Source: Aquamicrobium sp. (GTDB lineage Bacteria > Pseudomonadota > Alphaproteobacteria > Rhizobiales > Rhizobiaceae). Taken from it: a stretch of 64,000 nucleotides of DNA. The notes beneath the pieces were generated by a model, which was not told the origin of the DNA, made no database searches, and was given only the letters and a program-made list of their open reading frames with translations. Both the position numbers and the translations under genes were made by a program. Positions 1 through 8,723 of the stretch are shown in pieces (the stretch's first letter is position 1; every line of letters starts with the position of its first letter). The DNA is taken from positions 2,356,001 through 2,420,000 of the forward strand of contig NZ_JAMLIE010000001.1 in NCBI RefSeq assembly GCF_023954335.1, given 5' to 3'.

Positions 1-7
1 GAAAAAC

Positions 8-511
8 GTGCTGAACAAGAATGCTGTCGAGCCGCCGCTTTACCGCGAGGCGATGAGCCGCTTCGCCGGGGCGGTGCATGTGGTGGCGACCGACGGGGCG
101 CATGGACGGCGCGGGACGACGATCATCGCCGCCTGCTCGGTCTCGGACGAGCCGCCGACGATCCTCGTCTGCCTCAACCGGATGAAGCCGGAAAACGACT
201 GCTTCGCCGACAACGGCGTCTTCGCGCTCAACACGCTTTCGCCGCAGCAGCAGCCGCTGGCCGACGCCTTTTCCGGCCTGACCGGGCTCAGCCAAGACGA
301 ACGCTTCGCGCTCGGCGAGTGGGAGACGGGCTCGTCCGGCGCGCCGATCCTGCGCGGCGCGCTCGCCACCTTCGATTGCCATCTGGTCGAAGCGAAGGAC
401 TTCGCCACCCACCGCATCCTGCTCGGCCGGGTGACGGATATCCGGATCGGCGAGGCCGAAGAGCCGCTGCTCTACTTCCGGCGCGCCTATCGCCGGCTGG
501 GCGGAGACTGA
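8..511 (+). CDS. Flavin reductase domain protein (RutF/HpaC-like)
   Basis: Small FMN-binding flavin reductase, expected to use NAD(P)H to reduce flavin for a partner monooxygenase. The 167-residue protein has the family's single split-barrel. Residues about 41-58 (AACSVSDEPPTILVCLNR) and the NTLS motif near residue 75 match the FMN-binding strand and loop of RutF-type reductases, and the ending YFRRAYRRL is also typical. It begins with GTG only 8 bases inside the window, so a start further upstream cannot be excluded. No monooxygenase or rut pyrimidine-degradation genes lie beside it, so the partner is unknown and I give no symbol. The next gene follows after 21 bases and may be co-transcribed. 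Confidence 0.85.
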   Translation: MLNKNAVEPPLYREAMSRFAGAVHVVATDGAHGRRGTTIIAACSVSDEPPTILVCLNRMKPENDCFADNGVFALNTLSPQQQPLADAFSGLTGLSQDERFALGEWETGSSGAPILRGALATFDCHLVEAKDFATHRILLGRVTDIRIGEAEEPLLYFRRAYRRLGGD

Positions 512-532
512 CGGACGGGAGGAGACGGTAGG

Positions 533-1438
533 ATGACGCGCACCGGCCACGGCAGGACCAGAGCGATGCCCGTCCTCGCGGCCGCCCTTTCGCTGCTGCT
601 GGCGCTGCCCGCCGCCGCGGCGGAGCTGCTCTCTCCGTTCAAGGACAGGCTGTTCGCCTATCCGGCGACGCTGGCCGAGGCCGATGGCGGTCGCCACGTC
701 ACGGTCGACTATCGCGAAGAGCGCGACATCAACGGCCGCGACGAGGTCCCCGAGCGCCGCGTCCACGGCGCCTATGTCGATCTCGGCGTGCGCCGCGCCC
801 AGAAGGATCTCATCGCCGAGACCGCCGCCGGGCGCATCGCCCACATGGCGGTCGGCCGGCAGGAGAAGGCGCGCTTCATCGTCGTCTACCTGCACGGGCA
901 GGGCGGCAGCCGCCGGCAGGGCATGGACGATTTCACCTTCGGCGGCAATTTCAACCGCATCAAGAACCTCGCCGCCGGCAATGGCGGCCTTTACCTGACG
1001 GTGGATTTTCCCGATTTCGGCGCCGGCGGCGCGCGCCTCGTCGCCGAGCTGGCGGGCCACTACGCCGCCCGCTCGCCCGGCGCGCCGGTCTTCGTCGCCT
1101 GCGGCTCGATGGGCGGCGGCCTGTGCTGGCGCCTCGCCGACGACGCCGCGCTCGCGCCCCGCCTCGGCGGGCTGCTGCTGCTCGGCTCGCACTGGGACGA
1201 GGGGTTCTTCGCCAGCCGCGCCTTCAAGCGCAAGGTGCCGCTGTTCTTCGGCCATGGCGGCAACGATCGGGTCTATCCGGTCGAAAAACAGGAAGCGTTC
1301 TTCCGCGCGATCCTTGCCCGCGCGCCCGGCTATCCCGCCCGCTTCATCCGTTTCGAAACCGGGAGCCACGGCACGCCGATCCGCATGTCGGACTGGCGCG
1401 CGACGCTGAACTGGATGGTCTCGGCCGCCGGCCGCTGA
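533..1438 (+). CDS. Secreted alpha/beta hydrolase
   Basis: Predicted exported alpha/beta-hydrolase of 301 residues. The N-terminus has a basic stretch, a hydrophobic run (residues about 13-30) and an Ala-rich cleavage region, as in a Sec signal peptide. The fold is supported by an oxyanion-type motif VYLHGQGG near residue 118, a nucleophile elbow CGSMGGG with Ser near 192, an Asp candidate in GGNDRVYP near 255 and a His candidate in GSHGTP near 280. Those four elements are in the right order for a working serine hydrolase. The substrate cannot be told from sequence. It lies 21 bases after the flavin reductase gene and converges with the gene at 1444. Confidence 0.8.
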   Translation: MTRTGHGRTRAMPVLAAALSLLLALPAAAAELLSPFKDRLFAYPATLAEADGGRHVTVDYREERDINGRDEVPERRVHGAYVDLGVRRAQKDLIAETAAGRIAHMAVGRQEKARFIVVYLHGQGGSRRQGMDDFTFGGNFNRIKNLAAGNGGLYLTVDFPDFGAGGARLVAELAGHYAARSPGAPVFVACGSMGGGLCWRLADDAALAPRLGGLLLLGSHWDEGFFASRAFKRKVPLFFGHGGNDRVYPVEKQEAFFRAILARAPGYPARFIRFETGSHGTPIRMSDWRATLNWMVSAAGR

Positions 1439-1443
1439 GGCGC

Positions 1444-2052
1444 TCAGCGATAGTCGACGATCGCCTGCGGATTGATCTCGCCGTCATAGGAGGCGTCGAC
1501 CTCGTAGTGGACGAGGCGGAACGTGCCGTCGACGAAGGTCCACGTGCCGGTGGACGAGGCGTCGCCCACGCCGCGCCATAGCGAATGGGCGGTGATGGTG
1601 CGGGTCTCGGGATCGTAGCCGGAATTGACGAGCTGGCCGGTGGCGGCGAAGCCGGTGATGGCGACGGCCTCGACCTTCTCGTCGCTCTCGCCGGCATAGC
1701 GCACGTCGTATTGCGGCTCGGCGAAATGGAGCGGCGCCAACGCGCCTTCGCCGTCGGTGATGTAGTAGACGTGGATTTCGTTGTAGGCGCCGCTGAAGCA
1801 GAAGAAGCGGAAGAGATGCGCCGTGCGCTCCGGGTCCTCCTCGGCGTCGTAGCTGTAGCGGAAGCCGATGGCGTGGCTTTCCGGCGCGTTGTCCTCGCTT
1901 CCCGGCCCGTCCGGGTCGCAGGTCGCGGCGGCGGTGGCCTCGAACATCGCCTTCGCCTTGTCCTTCAGCGCCGCGTCGCCGGCGGCGTCCTGCGCATGGG
2001 CGGCGGTGGCCGTGGCGGCGGCGAAAAGGACAGGCAAGACCATCAAGCGCAT
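1444..2052 (-). CDS. Secreted protein, DUF1176-like
   Basis: Exported protein of about 202 residues. I chose the ATG at 2052 rather than 2103 because GGAGGG sits just upstream and the protein then opens with a clean signal peptide ending near AAHAQ. The mature part contains a Cys-bearing FFCFSGAYNEI segment followed by LAPLHF, which resembles the conserved Cys-x-x-GAYN region of DUF1176 proteins, a periplasmic family of unknown function. It is shorter than usual for that family, so the assignment is tentative. It converges with the secreted hydrolase gene, the two stops being 5 bases apart. Confidence 0.7.
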   Translation of the reverse strand: MRLMVLPVLFAAATATAAHAQDAAGDAALKDKAKAMFEATAAATCDPDGPGSEDNAPESHAIGFRYSYDAEEDPERTAHLFRFFCFSGAYNEIHVYYITDGEGALAPLHFAEPQYDVRYAGESDEKVEAVAITGFAATGQLVNSGYDPETRTITAHSLWRGVGDASSTGTWTFVDGTFRLVHYEVDASYDGEINPQAIVDYR

Positions 2053-2107
2053 GATTCCCTCCATCGGACGCCGGATGGTACGCGCCGTGACGGCGCGACG
2101 CAAAGCG

Positions 2108-2281
2108 TCAGGAGGGGCGGCGCTCCGTCATCTCGCGCGCGATGCGCGGAAAATCGGCCGGGCGGATGCCGATGTCGGCCCGGTCGGCATGGCTCATCGA
2201 TTCGAGAAAAGCGAGCGCGTTGCGGAAACGCTCGACCTCTTCGGGCCGCGGGCGGGAGAACATCTCGGTGAAGAAACCCAT
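2108..2281 (-). CDS. Small DUF1127-like protein
   Basis: Protein of 57 residues. The ATG at 2281 is preferred because GGAG precedes it at proper spacing and the upstream extension is not protein-like. The C-terminal half (ADIGIRPADFPRIAREM) resembles the short DUF1127 domain, in which an ADIGI-like turn joins two helices. Some DUF1127 proteins act in RNA binding and in phosphate or carbon adaptation, but nothing here shows which role applies. It lies upstream of, and on the same strand as, the DUF1176-like gene with a 55-base gap, and may be its operon leader. Confidence 0.6.
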   Translation of the reverse strand: MGFFTEMFSRPRPEEVERFRNALAFLESMSHADRADIGIRPADFPRIAREMTERRPS

Positions 2282-2460
2282 GGCAGGCTCCGATTCGCAA
2301 GTCTTCCTCCCTTGGAGATCATAGGCCGGCCGCCTCGAATTGTGCAGCGCAGCATGCACATGGCAGCCATGCAGAAAATCCGCTCGATTATGAGGGGAGG
2401 TTTTTAACCTGAACCTGCAACTCTGGCCCCGAGTATGCGTTGCCCCGGGTGGAGGTTTCT

Positions 2461-2946
2461 GTGGGCGTCAAGGCCGAGCTGGATTTCACCGAATTGCTGG
2501 ACGATCTGCTTGCCGCCTCGGCCGAAGCCGAGGAGGAGGTTGACGACGCGGCCGCGCCGTCGCTGCGGGTCGACATGCTGGCCCAGATCGAGCGGCTTCA
2601 GGCGCACAGCCGCCCGCTCTTCGCCGACCGGGCGATGAAGGAATATGGCGACAACGCCGGCAACGCCGCTCAGGGCGGCGCTCAAACCCGCAAGGCCGAG
2701 ACGCCGAAGGCCGCGCCCGATCTCCAGCCGGCGCTCGACGACCTGTTCTTCCTCGATCCGCAGTCGATCTCGCGCGAGCTCGGCATCGACGGCATGTCGA
2801 AGGCCGAGGAGTTCGACCGCGCGCGGCGCAGCTTCGCCCTGCGCTATCACCCCGACCGGGTGCCCGAGGAGATGCGCGAGCGCGCCGTCCTCAGGATGCA
2901 GATCGCCAACATGCTGATCGACGAGGCCAAGCGGCGCGCCAGATAA
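2461..2946 (+). CDS. Divergent J-domain (DnaJ-like) protein
   Basis: About 161 residues. GTG at 2461 is chosen because GGAGG ends 5 bases before it; a TTG at 2440 would add seven residues without a ribosome site. The last 40 residues hold FALRYHPDRVPEE, with the HPD tripeptide that J-domains use to stimulate DnaK, followed by a basic helix ending at the stop. The part before it is acidic and low in complexity. There is no Gly/Phe region or zinc finger, so this is not DnaJ itself but an accessory J-protein. The domain is shortened and sits at the extreme C-terminus, so Hsp70 partnership is inferred. Confidence 0.65.
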   Translation: MGVKAELDFTELLDDLLAASAEAEEEVDDAAAPSLRVDMLAQIERLQAHSRPLFADRAMKEYGDNAGNAAQGGAQTRKAETPKAAPDLQPALDDLFFLDPQSISRELGIDGMSKAEEFDRARRSFALRYHPDRVPEEMRERAVLRMQIANMLIDEAKRRAR

Positions 2947-2954
2947 ACGCCGGG

Positions 2955-3404
2955 TTACCAGCTTCCGATATTGGCCATCGACGCCCAGGGCTCGGCCTTC
3001 GGCTGGGCATCGCCCTTCTGCAGAAGCTCGATCGAGATGCCGTCGGGCGAGCGGATGAACGCCATGCGCCCGTCGCGCGGCGGGCGGTTGATCGTCACGC
3101 CCTTGTCCATCAGCCACTGGCAGGTGGCGTAGATGTCGTCGACCTCGTAGGCGAGGTGGCCGAAATTGCGCCCGCCCGCATAGTCCTCGGAGTCCCAGTT
3201 CCAGGTCAGCTCGACCAGCGGCGCATGGCTGGCGACGCAGGATTCCTCGTCCTGCGGCGCGGCGAGGAAGACGAGCGTGTAGCGCCCCTCGCTGCTCTCG
3301 TGGCGGCGAACCTCCTTCAGCCCGAGCTTATTGCAGTAGAAATCGAGGGAGTCGTCCAGATCTTTGACGCGGACCATCGTGTGGAGATAACGCATCGCAT
3401 TCAT
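2955..3404 (-). CDS. gloA: Lactoylglutathione lyase (glyoxalase I)
   Basis: Glyoxalase I isomerises the hemithioacetal of methylglyoxal and glutathione to S-lactoylglutathione in the cytoplasm. The 149-residue product starts MNAMRYLHTMVRV and has the FYCNKLGL motif of the family. The expected four metal ligands are visible: His in YLHTMV, Glu in VELTWNW, His in FGHLAYEV and Glu in SIELLQ. Length fits GloA. ATG at 3404 is preferred because GGGAAC lies just upstream; an ATG at 3395 also fits. The end converges on the J-domain gene with only 8 bases between the stops. Confidence 0.9.
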   Translation of the reverse strand: MNAMRYLHTMVRVKDLDDSLDFYCNKLGLKEVRRHESSEGRYTLVFLAAPQDEESCVASHAPLVELTWNWDSEDYAGGRNFGHLAYEVDDIYATCQWLMDKGVTINRPPRDGRMAFIRSPDGISIELLQKGDAQPKAEPWASMANIGSW

Positions 3405-3597
3405 GTTCCCGTTTCGTCGACTGGCGATGATATGGCGCGGCTGTCGCGGCTCGGCAACCTCCGAAAGGGCCAAAAACCGGCCCTTTCCCGGCGGGATATG
3501 TTGAAAAATACGGCTTGGTACTTGCTAACACACAAAGACGAAGTGCTATTCTGCCAACTCAGAATCAATCGGGTGGTTGCAGGGAAGGTGCGTCAGG

Positions 3598-4191
3598 ATG
3601 GGGGACAAGGCCTCCTCGCAAGGGCGATATGCGGCCAGTGACCAAGCCTTGAAGCCGGACAACGGGGACGAGGTCGCGCTGACGGAGATTTCCGGCGCGA
3701 TCAAGTGGTTCGACGTCGCCAAGGGCTATGGCTTCATCCTTCCTGACGAACCGGGCATGGACGACGTGCTCCTTCACGTCACCTGCCTGCGCAGGGACGG
3801 CTTCAACACCGCGCTCGAGGGCGCGCGCGTCGTCTGCCTGATCCATCGCGGCGAACGCGGCCTCCAGGCGTTCAAGGTCGTGTCGATGGACAACACCGGC
3901 GCGGTCCATCCCTCCGAGCAGCCGGTCCAGCGCACGCATGTCCAGGTGGTGGCCGAGAGCGGGCTCGAGCGCGCGCTGGTCAAGTGGTTCAACCGCACCA
4001 AGGGCTTCGGCTTCCTGACCCGCGGCGAGGGCACCGAGGATATCTTCGTCCACATGGAGACCCTGCGCCGCTACGGCATCGCCGAGCTGCGGCCCGGACA
4101 GGTCGTCCTCGTCCGCTTCGGGCGTGGCGACAAGGGCCTCATGGCTGCCGAAATTCATCCCGATATTGGCACGCTGCCGGCATCCCACTGA
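3598..4191 (+). CDS. Double cold-shock-domain protein
   Basis: RNA/DNA-binding protein of about 197 residues with two cold-shock domains. The first has GAIKWFDVAKGYGFILPDEP, the second ALVKWFNRTKGFGFLT with DIFVHMETLRR, so both keep the RNP1-like KGYGFI/KGFGFL and the FVH element, the first slightly degenerate as VLLHVT. Tandem cold-shock proteins of this size are common in Hyphomicrobiales and are thought to act as RNA chaperones. The ATG at 3598 follows a purine-rich AGGGAAGG stretch. The DUF192 gene follows 34 bases downstream on the same strand. Confidence 0.88.
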   Translation: MGDKASSQGRYAASDQALKPDNGDEVALTEISGAIKWFDVAKGYGFILPDEPGMDDVLLHVTCLRRDGFNTALEGARVVCLIHRGERGLQAFKVVSMDNTGAVHPSEQPVQRTHVQVVAESGLERALVKWFNRTKGFGFLTRGEGTEDIFVHMETLRRYGIAELRPGQVVLVRFGRGDKGLMAAEIHPDIGTLPASH

Positions 4192-4225
4192 TTTGCCCAT
4201 TCAATCCCGGCAGGCAAGGTGAACC

Positions 4226-4735
4226 ATGATGCGTTGCTTGCGGCCTCTCCTGCTTGCGTCGGCCCTCGTGCTTGCCGCCGGCCTCGCGCCCGGCGTGGCC
4301 GGCCTTTCGCCCGCGCAGGCGTCGGAGCCGATGATCCTGCCCGTCGACCCCGCGCCGCTCAGCGTCGAGACCGATGCCGGCGAGACGCGCTTTTCCATCG
4401 AGGTCGCCGACGACGACCGCGAGCGGTCCGCCGGGTTGATGTTCCGCACCGAGATGAAGGACGACCACGGCATGCTGTTCGTGTTCGAGCGCACGCGCCG
4501 GCTGTCCTTCTGGATGAAGAACACGCCGATGCCGCTCGATCTCGTCTTCATCGACGAGGAAGGCATGGTGGTCGACGTGCTGGCGGGCGAGCCGTTCTCG
4601 GTCGCGCCCATCGCCCCGGAGGCGCCGGCGCGTTTTGTGCTTGAACTCAAGGCCGGAACGGCTGAAAAGACCGGCATTGCCAGTGGCGACCGTGTCAGCC
4701 ACCCCCGGATCGACGGCGTTTCGCGGGGGAATTGA
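4226..4735 (+). CDS. Exported DUF192 protein
   Basis: DUF192-family protein of 169 residues with an N-terminal signal peptide (hydrophobic residues about 7-30, cleavage near AQAS). The domain carries RSAGLMFR, GMLFVFE and FWMKNTPMPLDLVF, the strongest signatures of this small beta-barrel family, whose biochemical role is not established. It is likely periplasmic. Two adjacent ATGs (4226, 4229) could serve as start. It follows the cold-shock gene on the same strand and precedes the hydrolase gene, whose proposed start is 29 bases downstream. Confidence 0.85.
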   Translation: MMRCLRPLLLASALVLAAGLAPGVAGLSPAQASEPMILPVDPAPLSVETDAGETRFSIEVADDDRERSAGLMFRTEMKDDHGMLFVFERTRRLSFWMKNTPMPLDLVFIDEEGMVVDVLAGEPFSVAPIAPEAPARFVLELKAGTAEKTGIASGDRVSHPRIDGVSRGN

Positions 4736-4764
4736 TCGGTCGCGGAAAGGGATCGCCGCAATCG

Positions 4765-5535
4765 ATGTCCAGTTTCGTTCATGACGGGTTCGAGATCGCA
4801 TTCCTCGACCGCCGGCCGGAAGCCGGCGCGGGAGAGCCGGTTCTCCTCATTCACGGCTTCGCCTCGACCCATCACGTCAACTGGGTCGCGCCCGGCTGGG
4901 CCAAGACGCTGGGGGACGCCGGCTATCGCGTCATCGCGCCGGACAATCGCGGCCATGGCCGCTCGCAGAAGAGCTACGACCCGGCGGATTACACCCCGCA
5001 GGTGATGGCCGAGGACGCCGCGGCGCTGCTCGATCATCTCGGCATTCCGCGCGCCCATGTCTTCGGCTATTCGATGGGCGCGCGCATTTCGGCGTTCCTG
5101 GCGCTGCGGCATCCCGACAAGGTGGCGACGCTGGTCCTCGGCGGGCTGGGCTACGGCATGGTCGACGGCGTCGGCGACTGGGATCCCATCGCCGCCGCGC
5201 TGGTCGCCGAAGACCCGGCGACGGTCGACAACCCGCGCGGCAGGATGTTCCGCGCCTTCGCCGACCAGACCAAGAGCGACCGCCTCGCGCTCGCAGCCTG
5301 CATTGCCACCTCGCGCGAGCTGGTGTCGGAGGAGGAGATGGCCGGCATCGCCGCGCCGACGCTGATCGGCGTCGGCACCAAGGACGACATCGCCGGCTCC
5401 GCCGAGCGCCTTGCCGCGCTGATGCCCGATGCCGAGCCCTTCGACATCGTCGGGCGCGATCACATGCTTTCCGTCGGCGACCGCAGCTGGAAGGCGAAAG
5501 TTCTCGAATTCCTGAAGGACCATCCCATCCCATGA
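4765..5535 (+). CDS. Alpha/beta hydrolase (first of an overlapping pair)
   Basis: Cytoplasmic alpha/beta hydrolase, about 256 residues. LLIHGFAS supplies the oxyanion loop, FGYSMGARIS the GxSxG nucleophile elbow, a late Asp lies in VGTKDDIAG and a His in GRDHM close to the C-terminus. No signal peptide is visible. I take ATG 4765; a TTG at 4732 extends the frame by eleven unconvincing residues. Its TGA overlaps the ATG of the next hydrolase gene (ATGA), which points to translational coupling. The substrate is unknown, probably a small ester or lactone. Confidence 0.85.
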   Translation: MSSFVHDGFEIAFLDRRPEAGAGEPVLLIHGFASTHHVNWVAPGWAKTLGDAGYRVIAPDNRGHGRSQKSYDPADYTPQVMAEDAAALLDHLGIPRAHVFGYSMGARISAFLALRHPDKVATLVLGGLGYGMVDGVGDWDPIAAALVAEDPATVDNPRGRMFRAFADQTKSDRLALAACIATSRELVSEEEMAGIAAPTLIGVGTKDDIAGSAERLAALMPDAEPFDIVGRDHMLSVGDRSWKAKVLEFLKDHPIP

Positions 5536-6398
5536 CCCCGAAGCCGATCGAATTCACCGGCGCCGAAGGCAACCGGCTCGCCGCCGACTTGTGGGACGGG
5601 CGCGGCCATCCCGTTCTCCTGCTGCATGGCGGCGGCCAGACGCGCCGCGCCTGGGACATGACCGCCCGCCGCGTGGCGGACGCCGGCATGCGCGCCGTCA
5701 CCGTCGATCTGCGCGGCCATGGCGAGAGCGAGTGGGCCGGGAGCGGCGACTACAGCTTCGCCGCCTACGGCGCGGACGTGGCGGCGCTGGTGCGCCAGAC
5801 GGCCGAGCGCTTCCATGCCGCGCCCTCGGTGGTGGGCGCCTCGCTCGGCGGGCTTTCGGCGCTCGTCGCCGAGCTCGATCACGGGCCGCTGCTCGATTCC
5901 CTCATCCTTGTCGACATCACGCCGCGCATGGATGTCGGCGGCGTCGACCGCATCCAGGGGTTCATGGGCGCACGCATGGAGGAAGGCTTCGCCTCGCTGG
6001 AGGAAGCCGCCGATGCCATCGCCGGCTACCTGCCCAACCGCAAGCGGCCGCGCTCGCTCGACGGCCTGCGCAAGAATCTGCGCCTCGACGCCGACGGCCG
6101 CTATCGCTGGCACTGGGACCCGGCCTTCATGAAGAGCGAGCGCAACATCAATTTCCGCTCGCGCGAGACCATGGAGCACCTGCTGGCCGAGCTGCCGCGC
6201 CTGCACCTGCCGGTTCTGCTGGTGCGCGGCATGCAGTCGGAGCTGGTGCACGAGGACTACGTCAGGGAGTTCGTCGACCGCGCGCCGTCGGCGAGCTATG
6301 TCGATGTCGGCGGGGCCGGCCACATGGTCGCCGGTGATCGCAACGACGTGTTCTGCGAGGCGATCCTCGATTTCCTCACCGACAGGAAGGCGGCGTAG
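5532..6398 (+). CDS. Alpha/beta hydrolase (second of the pair)
   Basis: Second alpha/beta hydrolase, 288 residues, starting inside the stop of its neighbour. LLLHGGGQTRRAW is the oxyanion region, VGASLGGLSA the nucleophile elbow with Ser, and AGHMVAGDRND the His-containing C-terminal motif. The HGGGQT and DLRGHGES pattern resembles hydrolases of the epoxide hydrolase/peroxidase-like group, but the sequence does not decide the substrate. It is clearly paralogous in fold to the preceding gene, though the two are divergent enough that I do not read a recent duplication. The coupled arrangement suggests the two enzymes act in the same process. Confidence 0.85.
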   Translation: MTPKPIEFTGAEGNRLAADLWDGRGHPVLLLHGGGQTRRAWDMTARRVADAGMRAVTVDLRGHGESEWAGSGDYSFAAYGADVAALVRQTAERFHAAPSVVGASLGGLSALVAELDHGPLLDSLILVDITPRMDVGGVDRIQGFMGARMEEGFASLEEAADAIAGYLPNRKRPRSLDGLRKNLRLDADGRYRWHWDPAFMKSERNINFRSRETMEHLLAELPRLHLPVLLVRGMQSELVHEDYVREFVDRAPSASYVDVGGAGHMVAGDRNDVFCEAILDFLTDRKAA

Positions 6399-6416
6399 TA
6401 GGCCGCACCGTCCCGC

Positions 6417-7724
6417 TCAGCCGCGGGCTTCGCGGTGGGTCAGGATGCTGCGCGAGGCCAGCACCTTGTCAATGCGCCGGCCGTCGAGGTCCATCACCTC
6501 GAAGCGCCAGCCCATGATGTCGACATGCTCGCCGACCTGCGGCAGACGGTGCATGTGCGAGAGCACGAAGCCGGCCAGCGTCTCGTAGTCGCGCTTCTCG
6601 GGCAAGGGAATGCCGAGCGTGTCGGCCATCTCGTCGATGGGCATGTAGCCGGCGAGCAGCCACGAGCCGTCGTCGCGTTCGACCGCCATCTCCTCGTCCT
6701 CGTCGACGTCGGAGCGGAACACGCCGACGATGGTCTCGAGGATGTCGGCCGGCGTCACCACGCCCTCGAAGTCGCCATATTCGTCATGGACCAGCGCCAT
6801 CGGCACCTCGGCTTCCTTGAGCGTGGCGAGAACGTCGAGCGCGTCGGCATTGTCGTGGACGATGGGCGCGGGGCGCACGAAGGTTTCCAGGTCGAACGCC
6901 TGGCGCCCGACGAGCGCGGTCAGCGCCTCGCGGACGAGCACCACGCCGACCATCTGGTCGACGCTGCCGCGGCCGGCGGGCAGGATGGAGTGGCCGGATT
7001 CGAGGATCTTCCTGCGGTTGTCGGTCTTCGAGGCTTCGAGGTCGATCCATTCGACCTCGGTGCGCGGCGTCATGATCGCGCGCACGCTGCGGTCGGCGAG
7101 GCGCATGACGCCGGCGATCATCTTGCGCTCGTCGCTCTCGACGACGCCGTGGCTTTCGGCCTCGGCGATCAGGCTGGCGATCTCCTCGTCCGTGACCTTG
7201 GTGCCGCCCTCGTCGGCCTGGCCGAGCAGGCGCAGCACCGTGCGGCCGGAAATGTCGAGCAGCCACACCAGCGGCGCGGCGACGACGGAAAGGCCGCGCA
7301 TGGCCGGCGCGATGCGCGAGGCGACCGCCTCCGGGTTGCGCAGCGCGATCTGCTTCGGCACCAGCTCGCCGATGATGAGCGAGCCGTAGGTGATGACGGC
7401 GACGACCGAGCCGACGCCGAGCGTGCCGGCCATCCCCGCGGGCACGCCGGACTGGATGAGCCAGTCGGTCAGCCTGAGGCCGAGCGTCGCGCCCGAGAAC
7501 GCGCCGGACAGGACGCCGACCAGCGTGATGCCGATCTGCACGGTGGAGAGGAAGCGGCCGGGATTGGCCGCGAGCTTCAACGCCGTCTCCGCGCCCGAAT
7601 GGCTGCGGTCGGCCATCGCTTTCAGCCGGCCCGGCCGTGAGGACACGACCGCCAGCTCGGACATGGCCAACAGGCCGTTGATGCAGATCAGAACAACGAC
7701 GATGGCGATTTCGACGGTAAGCAT
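6417..7724 (-). CDS. CorC/HlyC-type membrane protein with CNNM and CBS domains
   Basis: Inner-membrane protein of 435 residues, often annotated hemolysin-like but better seen as a CNNM/CorC protein linked to Mg2+/Co2+ transport or resistance. Order of parts: DUF21 (CNNM) membrane region, residues about 1-190, with several hydrophobic segments and the GELVPKQIALRNPE motif; a CBS pair, about 210-335, including IMTPRTEVEWID and MALVHDEYGDFEGVVTPADILE; then the CorC_HlyC domain to the end, with EKRDYETLAGFVL. Length and order are canonical. It is a single gene converging with the hydrolase pair. Confidence 0.9.
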   Translation of the reverse strand: MLTVEIAIVVVLICINGLLAMSELAVVSSRPGRLKAMADRSHSGAETALKLAANPGRFLSTVQIGITLVGVLSGAFSGATLGLRLTDWLIQSGVPAGMAGTLGVGSVVAVITYGSLIIGELVPKQIALRNPEAVASRIAPAMRGLSVVAAPLVWLLDISGRTVLRLLGQADEGGTKVTDEEIASLIAEAESHGVVESDERKMIAGVMRLADRSVRAIMTPRTEVEWIDLEASKTDNRRKILESGHSILPAGRGSVDQMVGVVLVREALTALVGRQAFDLETFVRPAPIVHDNADALDVLATLKEAEVPMALVHDEYGDFEGVVTPADILETIVGVFRSDVDEDEEMAVERDDGSWLLAGYMPIDEMADTLGIPLPEKRDYETLAGFVLSHMHRLPQVGEHVDIMGWRFEVMDLDGRRIDKVLASRSILTHREARG

Positions 7725-7786
7725 GATGTCGCTGATACCATCAGCGCGGCGCGGGCGCGACAGGAATTTTCACGGAGGCCAACCTG

Positions 7787-8617
7787 CTAGCGGCAGGCGA
7801 CGTAGCCGTTCCTGCGGTTCTTGATGTCGAAATGGAAGTGGTCGGCGTGGTCGGCGTCGTAGCCGGGGCCGAGGACGGTGGTGAAGTACTGGCAGCCGCC
7901 GGCGCGGACATTGTTGAGCAGCCCGCGCTCGCGGAACGCGAACCAGCCCGGCTTGCGCACGTCGATGTCGCGGCCGTTGCGCAGCTCGATCCGCATCACG
8001 TCGAGCGCGTTGCCCTTCGAGTGCTCGGAGGCGACGCCGCCCGAGCGGCGGATGTTGCGGCACGAATAGCTCGATCCCTGATGGATCGTCTTGACGCCGG
8101 AGAGATAGCGCCAGCGCGCGGAGGGCGTCAGCTCCTTGCGGGTCCATGTCGCGAAGGCGAGCGCCATGTCGCAGGACAGCGTCGCCGCCGGCTTCATATC
8201 GATCGAGCCGGGCAGCCCCGACACCTGCACCGGCCAGTCGATGCGGCAGGCGCCGCCGTCGTTGATCGGCGCGAGGTCGCGGAAGGTGACGCCGAGGCGG
8301 CGAAGCTGGCGGCGGCAATCGGTCTCGCTGGCCGGCATCTGCGCGCCCGGCTCGGCGAAGGGGCGTTGCAGGCGCGGATAGCCGACGCTCATCATCGCCG
8401 AGGGCGAGGCGAGGCGGGCAAGGCCGCGCGGCTGCGCCCCGACCGACGCGGTCTGCGTGCCGACATCGACGCGCGGCGTCAGGACGTCCGAGGCCGTGCA
8501 GGAGGAGACGGCCAGCGCGCCCGCGCCGATCACGCCGAGCGCCGTGGCGAGGCGCGCGCGCCGACGCAGCGCGCCGGCAAGCCCTGCCGCAAGTCTCAAT
8601 GCCCGGATACGCAACAC
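7787..8617 (-). CDS. Extensin-like lipoprotein (first of two)
   Basis: Extensin-like C-terminal domain protein, 276 residues. A basic N-terminus and hydrophobic stretch end in LAVSSC, a plausible lipobox, so it is probably an outer- or inner-membrane lipoprotein. The domain has SSYSCRNI, SEHSKGNALDV and the ending YDADHADHFHFDIKNRR. The SEH and HADHFHFD motifs recall the zinc-binding residues of peptidoglycan carboxypeptidases of the LAS group, and a cell-wall peptidase role is inferred. GTG start at 8617 follows GGGAAG. The next gene upstream on this strand encodes a second member of the family. Confidence 0.85.
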   Translation of the reverse strand: MLRIRALRLAAGLAGALRRRARLATALGVIGAGALAVSSCTASDVLTPRVDVGTQTASVGAQPRGLARLASPSAMMSVGYPRLQRPFAEPGAQMPASETDCRRQLRRLGVTFRDLAPINDGGACRIDWPVQVSGLPGSIDMKPAATLSCDMALAFATWTRKELTPSARWRYLSGVKTIHQGSSYSCRNIRRSGGVASEHSKGNALDVMRIELRNGRDIDVRKPGWFAFRERGLLNNVRAGGCQYFTTVLGPGYDADHADHFHFDIKNRRNGYVACR

Positions 8618-8723
8618 GCTGGGCTTCCCGAATTCCCTGTCCCTGGAACCGGAATGCTAGCGCCGAACGGTAAAGGAAACCTCAGTGCCGGCCTTTACCC
8701 CTGTGGCGCAAATGGGGCGGCGA

